64,000 nucleotides of DNA from Verrucomicrobiota bacterium (GTDB lineage: Bacteria; Verrucomicrobiota; Verrucomicrobiia; Opitutales; Opitutaceae), in contig JAGVUB010000183.1 in NCBI GenBank assembly GCA_019136515.1, forward strand, positions 1-64,000, read 5' to 3'. The notes under the pieces are model-generated. The model saw only the letters and a list, made by a program, of their open reading frames with translations. It did no database searches and had not been told where the DNA came from. Position 1 is the stretch's first letter. Every line of letters begins with the position of its first letter. The translations under genes were made by a program, and so were the position numbers. Of the stretch, positions 60,817 through 64,000 are shown piece after piece.

Positions 60817-62412
60817 ATGCCCTTCGCCGAACAGTTCGCCCTGCCCTGCGAAGTTGAACTGGGAGCGGTGTTCCCCCGCCGCAACGAGTTCGGCCACCTC
60901 TTCCTCCTGCGCTGGGTGCGCCTGCGCTTCGAGGTGTTCTGGGGCCCGGAAACCAACGTGAAGGTCATCCTGAAGGTCTGGCGACCCGGCGGCGTCTGCG
61001 AGCACTACCTCGTCGAGACCGATCCCTACGACGCGGAGTGGAACCGCCACCGCCGCTACACCCGCGACTGCTTCCTCCACCCCTACTGCGATCTGCTCGG
61101 ACCGGTCACGGACGTGAACTTCTCCTTCATCGTCCACCATCAGGGCCGCTCCATCCCCTCCGAGCACGATTACCTGCTCGTCGGCGGCGCCCGCCTGGGC
61201 AACGGCGAGCCGCTGCGCGCCCCACACGACCGCCGCCCCGTCGCCTGCAACACCTATCGCACCCGCGAGGCCGACCCCGCCCCGCTCCAGCGCGATGTCG
61301 ACTGGTACAACCGCCACTTCGATTCCCTCCACGTCACCCCGAAGTTCACCAAGGGCAGCCCCGCCCACCCGTACCATCCGAAACGCTACATCCACGAGCG
61401 CATCGACCAGACCATCCGCGCACATCTCGAGCACCCCGGTTCCACTCCCGGCATCAAGGTCTGCGTCGACTGCATCGACGACACCGACTTCTGCAACCAC
61501 CTCCTCCACGCCCACGCCTGCGGTGTCCCGGTGCAGTGCGTCGTCGACTGGCGCAAGATGATGCTCACCACCAGTCCCAACTACGCCCGCCTCAAGCGCT
61601 CCGGCATCGAGCTGCTCGGCGTCTTCGCCTGCCAGAAACACCCGCTGGTCGAGGTCGACACCGACATGCACCACAAGTTCATCGTCTTCGGCACCGAGCA
61701 CTGCCTCGAAGGCTCCTTCAACATCACCTTCGAACGCTGGTGGGCCAACTGGGAGTCCGGCCTCGTCTTCCACTCCGAGGGCGTCTGCCGCCTCCTCGAC
61801 AACATCTTCGAGTCCGTCCGCGGTGGCGTGATCCAGCACTACGGCATCGATCCCCTCAGCCCGTTCAATCTGCTCAGCACCTTCGGCCGGCACACCATCC
61901 TCAACGGCAACCTCTACCGCCCCCACCATGCCATCCTCTCCGAGATCGGCCGCGCCCGCCGCTCCATCCGCGCCTGTCTCTTCCTCATCCACGAATTGCG
62001 CGGCGAGCACGGCGACAGCGTCATCGACGCCCTCGGCCACTTGGCCCGCCAAGGCGACCCCGGGCAGGCGCACAACATGGACGAGGAAATCCACCGCCCG
62101 CTCCTGCCCGCCGTCGCCCGCCTCGTCCACGGCGGCATCCCCGTCTCCCTGGCCTACGGGCAAACCGACCAGCGCGTCCCCTACTGCCCGCTCCACTCGA
62201 AGTATTGCGTGATCGACGACAACGTCGTGCTCGACGGCAGTTTCAACTGGTACAACACCTCCGTGCTCTCGCACGACCTGCTCGTCGTCGCCCGCCACCC
62301 CGAGCTCGCCCGCGCCTACCTGCACGAGTTCGGGCAGATCCTCCGCCTCTTTCGGTTCCCCAATGGCGCCGCCGGCCCCTTCGGCGCCCACGCCGCCCTG
62401 CTGCACGCCTGA
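60817..62412 (+). CDS. Phospholipase D-family protein (two HKD motifs)
   Basis: The 531-aa protein has two HKD motifs: HHKFIVFGTEHCLEGSFNIT near residue 285 and HSKYCVIDDNVVLDGSFNWY near 462. Glycine-serine-phenylalanine-asparagine after the motif is like PLD-family nucleases (Nuc) and DISARM DrmC-type proteins. The N-terminal 130 residues are a beta-rich domain (RFEVFWGPETNVKVILKVWR). No signal peptide. It is cotranscribed with the CBM21-EEP gene, so two different phosphodiesterase folds are paired. Confidence 0.75.
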   Translation: MPFAEQFALPCEVELGAVFPRRNEFGHLFLLRWVRLRFEVFWGPETNVKVILKVWRPGGVCEHYLVETDPYDAEWNRHRRYTRDCFLHPYCDLLGPVTDVNFSFIVHHQGRSIPSEHDYLLVGGARLGNGEPLRAPHDRRPVACNTYRTREADPAPLQRDVDWYNRHFDSLHVTPKFTKGSPAHPYHPKRYIHERIDQTIRAHLEHPGSTPGIKVCVDCIDDTDFCNHLLHAHACGVPVQCVVDWRKMMLTTSPNYARLKRSGIELLGVFACQKHPLVEVDTDMHHKFIVFGTEHCLEGSFNITFERWWANWESGLVFHSEGVCRLLDNIFESVRGGVIQHYGIDPLSPFNLLSTFGRHTILNGNLYRPHHAILSEIGRARRSIRACLFLIHELRGEHGDSVIDALGHLARQGDPGQAHNMDEEIHRPLLPAVARLVHGGIPVSLAYGQTDQRVPYCPLHSKYCVIDDNVVLDGSFNWYNTSVLSHDLLVVARHPELARAYLHEFGQILRLFRFPNGAAGPFGAHAALLHA

Positions 62413-62493
62413 GCCGTGGTCATGCGGTTGCCGCAGATCAACAAGCGAACCTCCGCCCCACGTTGGTGAAACCGCCGGCCGGCATGCTCTCGC

Positions 62494-62582
62494 CGTAGGT
62501 CCGGTCTCCGACCGGACACCTTCGACTCCAGCCGTGACCGCCGACTCCCGTATTCCGGCGTCCAGTCAGAGACTGGACCTAC
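62494..62582. repeat. Paired GTAG/CTAC REP element
   Basis: GTAGGTCCGGTCTCCGACCGGAC at 62494 faces GTCCAGTCAGAGACTGGACCTAC ending at 62582. Each arm is itself a hairpin. The same arms appear at the left end of the window (91-156) in the opposite order. Confidence 0.65.
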
Positions 62583-62627
62583 TTGCGGACTGCATGGTTA
62601 CGCCTAAGCCGTGGTCATGCGGTCAGC

Positions 62628-62698
62628 GTAGGATGCGAGCTCGCTCACACCGCTCGGCAAGAGCGACCGCCACCGGGCTGAGTTAGCTCAGCCTCTAC
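62628..62698. repeat. Paired GTAG/CTAC REP element
   Basis: GTAGGATGCGAGCTCGCTCAC at 62628 is related to the element at 8816. It is followed by GGGCTGAGTTAGCTCAGCC and CTAC at 62695-62698. Confidence 0.55.
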
Positions 62699-63168
62699 AA
62701 CCGGAAGACAGGGCCCGGCCGAGTGAAATCCGCGCCAATTGCATCGTTACGCCTGAGCACGGTGCCGTTTCTCGGCGTGGCGAAGGCCGCCAAGGCCTTC
62801 GGTCCGCCGCGATCGCGCCGCCGGCCAGCGCAGGGCGCACGTCGGGGCGCGGTACCGCGGGGAGGCGACGAGGCAGAGCCGGACCAGTCGGGAATCGACC
62901 ACCGATCGCACCGATCACCGTGGTTGGTGGGATCGTCGTATCCGTGCCAATCCGTGAGATCCGTGGGGGGCTCATTCTGTGCACGCCCACCTTGCTCACG
63001 GACCGTGCGCGGTGCGCGATGGACCGTTCGTCCTGCTTCGGCAACATCACGATTGCTTCCCCTGCCCAGATCGTTAGCCCACTGACTAACCGTCAGGTTT
63101 CGCACCGTTCCGCTCCGACTCGGAACTGTTTCGACCTCCACGGTCCAACAAACTACACAAATCCTGCG

Positions 63169-64000
63169 ATGAGCTCGCCCAGGCAGAGGTGGCTGATGGT
63201 GTTGCTGTGTCTCGTGGCACCGGCGTTTCTTCCGGCCGCCGACGAGAACCTCTGGCCTGTGTCCACCCGGCGGGAGTCCGCCGGGCCAACCGGCGCCACC
63301 GAAACCCGCACCGAGGCCGCCGGTCCGCTGCTCTTCGACCACAGCCTCGCCGATCGCCGCGAATGGGGCCTGCGCCCACTCTTCCTGAGCCGCACGGTCA
63401 CCGAGAGCGACCGCACACAGGACTACCTGCTCTTCCCCTTCTTCTACCGCACGAGCCAAGCCGGCGACACGCGCTGGAGCTTCTTCTCCCTGGTCAACTC
63501 CGACCGCCGCACCGGCACCGTCGCCGAGCCCGCCGACTGGCGCGCCTTCGATGTCTGGCCCTTCTACTTCTCGCGCCGCACCGGAGCCCCGGAGACAAGC
63601 TACCACGCGCTGCTCCCCCTCCACGGCGTGATCAAGCGCCGCTTCGGCAACGACCGCATCGATTTCACCCTCTTCCCACTCTACAGCCGCTGGCAGAAGG
63701 GCGAACGCGTCGAGACCGATCTCGTCTGGCCGTTCTACCGCGAGATCCACGGCGGCGGCGAGGGGGGCTGGGCGCTCTGGCCCCTCTACGGCCAACGCAC
63801 GAAGGACGGCGGCGCCACCGCCCGCTCGCGGTTCATCGCCTGGCCGTTCTGGCTCGAACGCGACCGCGCCGTCGAGGGCGGCACCGACACGCTCCGCGCC
63901 TCGTTCCCCTTCTTCTCCACCCGCCGCGCCCCCGGCCTGCGCGACGACATGTGGCTCTTCTGGGGCGCCCTGCATCAGACCGCCCCCGTCGCCTACGACG
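63169..64000 (+). CDS. Secreted protein with WPFY/FPLY-type repeats (partial, runs off the window)
   Basis: ATG at 63169 opens a frame that continues past the window end (277 codons seen). It has a signal peptide (MSSPRQRWLMVLLCLVAPAF, then LPAAD). The mature part repeats short aromatic strands at intervals of about 20-35 residues: LLFPFFYR, DVWPFYFSR, HALLPLHG, TLFPLYSRW, DLVWPFYRE, ALWPLYGQ, IAWPFWLER and SFPFFSTRR, separated by charged turns. This suggests a beta-strand-repeat outer-membrane or surface protein. I do not recognise a characterised family. Confidence 0.65.
   Translation, partial: MSSPRQRWLMVLLCLVAPAFLPAADENLWPVSTRRESAGPTGATETRTEAAGPLLFDHSLADRREWGLRPLFLSRTVTESDRTQDYLLFPFFYRTSQAGDTRWSFFSLVNSDRRTGTVAEPADWRAFDVWPFYFSRRTGAPETSYHALLPLHGVIKRRFGNDRIDFTLFPLYSRWQKGERVETDLVWPFYREIHGGGEGGWALWPLYGQRTKDGGATARSRFIAWPFWLERDRAVEGGTDTLRASFPFFSTRRAPGLRDDMWLFWGALHQTAPVAYD

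Larger units (their letters stand above)
62413..63168. other. 756-bp repeat-rich intergenic region
   Basis: There is no credible gene. The block TGCAT(G/C)GTTACGCCT(A/G)AGC recurs at 62591 and 62741, and CCT(G/A)AGCCGTGGTCATGCGG at 62408 and 62603. Between these sit two GTAG...CTAC repeat pairs (62494-62582 and 62628-62698) and a GGCGAAGGCCGCCAAGGCCTTCG hairpin at 62777. Further on ATCCGTGCCAATCCGTGAGATCCGTGGG-like units occur around 62940-62975. It is a composite of several mobile repeat families. Confidence 0.55.

Noticed and set aside
62408-63000. Possible CRISPR array in the repeat-rich gap
   Set aside because: Repeats are palindromic, differ in length and sequence, have irregular spacing, and no cas gene is nearby.

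Overview
The window is GC-rich and densely coded. It looks like part of a chromosome from a saprophytic, at least partly fermentative member of the Verrucomicrobiota, most likely Opitutales/Opitutaceae. This placement is inferred from protein families rather than from a marker gene: a TonB receptor whose mature N-terminus carries PPFVVEG, a DUF5069 protein, several secreted plant-polysaccharide enzymes, a GH94 phosphorylase, a cytoplasmic HydABC-type [FeFe] hydrogenase and a GTAG-headed repeat family. No rRNA, tRNA or CRISPR array was recognised.

Layout. 0.1-2.7 kb: acetate/succinate-type transporter diverging from a secreted GH43 glycosidase. 2.7-3.6 kb: DMT exporter. 4.0-8.8 kb: a tight five-gene operon holding two aldo/keto-reductase-fold proteins that have lost their catalytic tetrads, a metallophosphoesterase, a Rnk/GreA-type protein and a homospermidine synthase. 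8.8-9.5 kb: a scrap of a second DMT gene and a small secreted protein. 9.5-16.2 kb: TonB receptor and hydA-hydB-hydC. 16.5-18.8 kb: PLD-type cardiolipin synthase, DUF5069 protein and a glycine-zipper/His-rich protein. 18.8-23.7 kb: GH31 alpha-xylosidase-like enzyme with a PA14 insert and a secreted alpha-barrel protein, possibly a polysaccharide lyase. 24.0-30.75 kb: a small integrative element (tyrosine integrase, primase-ATPase, divergent XRE regulator, small ORFs, about 1.6 kb of structured non-coding DNA) without capsid or relaxase genes. 30.75-37.5 kb: a large RHS/YD-repeat protein followed by low-GC orphan genes at its C-terminal end. 37.7-41.8 kb: DUF2237 protein, then pgl-opcA-zwf. 42.2-45.6 kb: a translationally coupled CHAT protease-like / metallo-beta-lactamase pair. 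45.7-49.8 kb: two hypothetical proteins, gnd and a NUDIX hydrolase. 50.1-52.6 kb: GH94 phosphorylase. 52.9-58.9 kb: peptidase T, a secreted CBM96-like protein and a GH30-PL1 fusion. 59.3-62.4 kb: an exo/endonuclease-phosphatase with two CBM21-like modules next to a PLD protein. 63.2 kb to the end: the 5' part of a secreted WPFY-repeat protein.

How the genes fit together. GH43, GH31, GH30-PL1 and the CBM96 protein would attack xylan, xyloglucan and pectin outside the cytoplasm. GH94 would phosphorolyse imported cello-oligosaccharide. zwf/opcA/pgl and gnd give a complete oxidative pentose-phosphate branch. HydABC would dispose of fermentative reductant as H2, and the SatP-type carrier would move acetate.

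The parts most worth following up are the CHAT-MBL pair, the dead-AKR operon, the minimal integrative element with its non-coding arm, the cysteine-free tandem thioredoxin-like domains in HydB, and the CBM21-nuclease/PLD pair.
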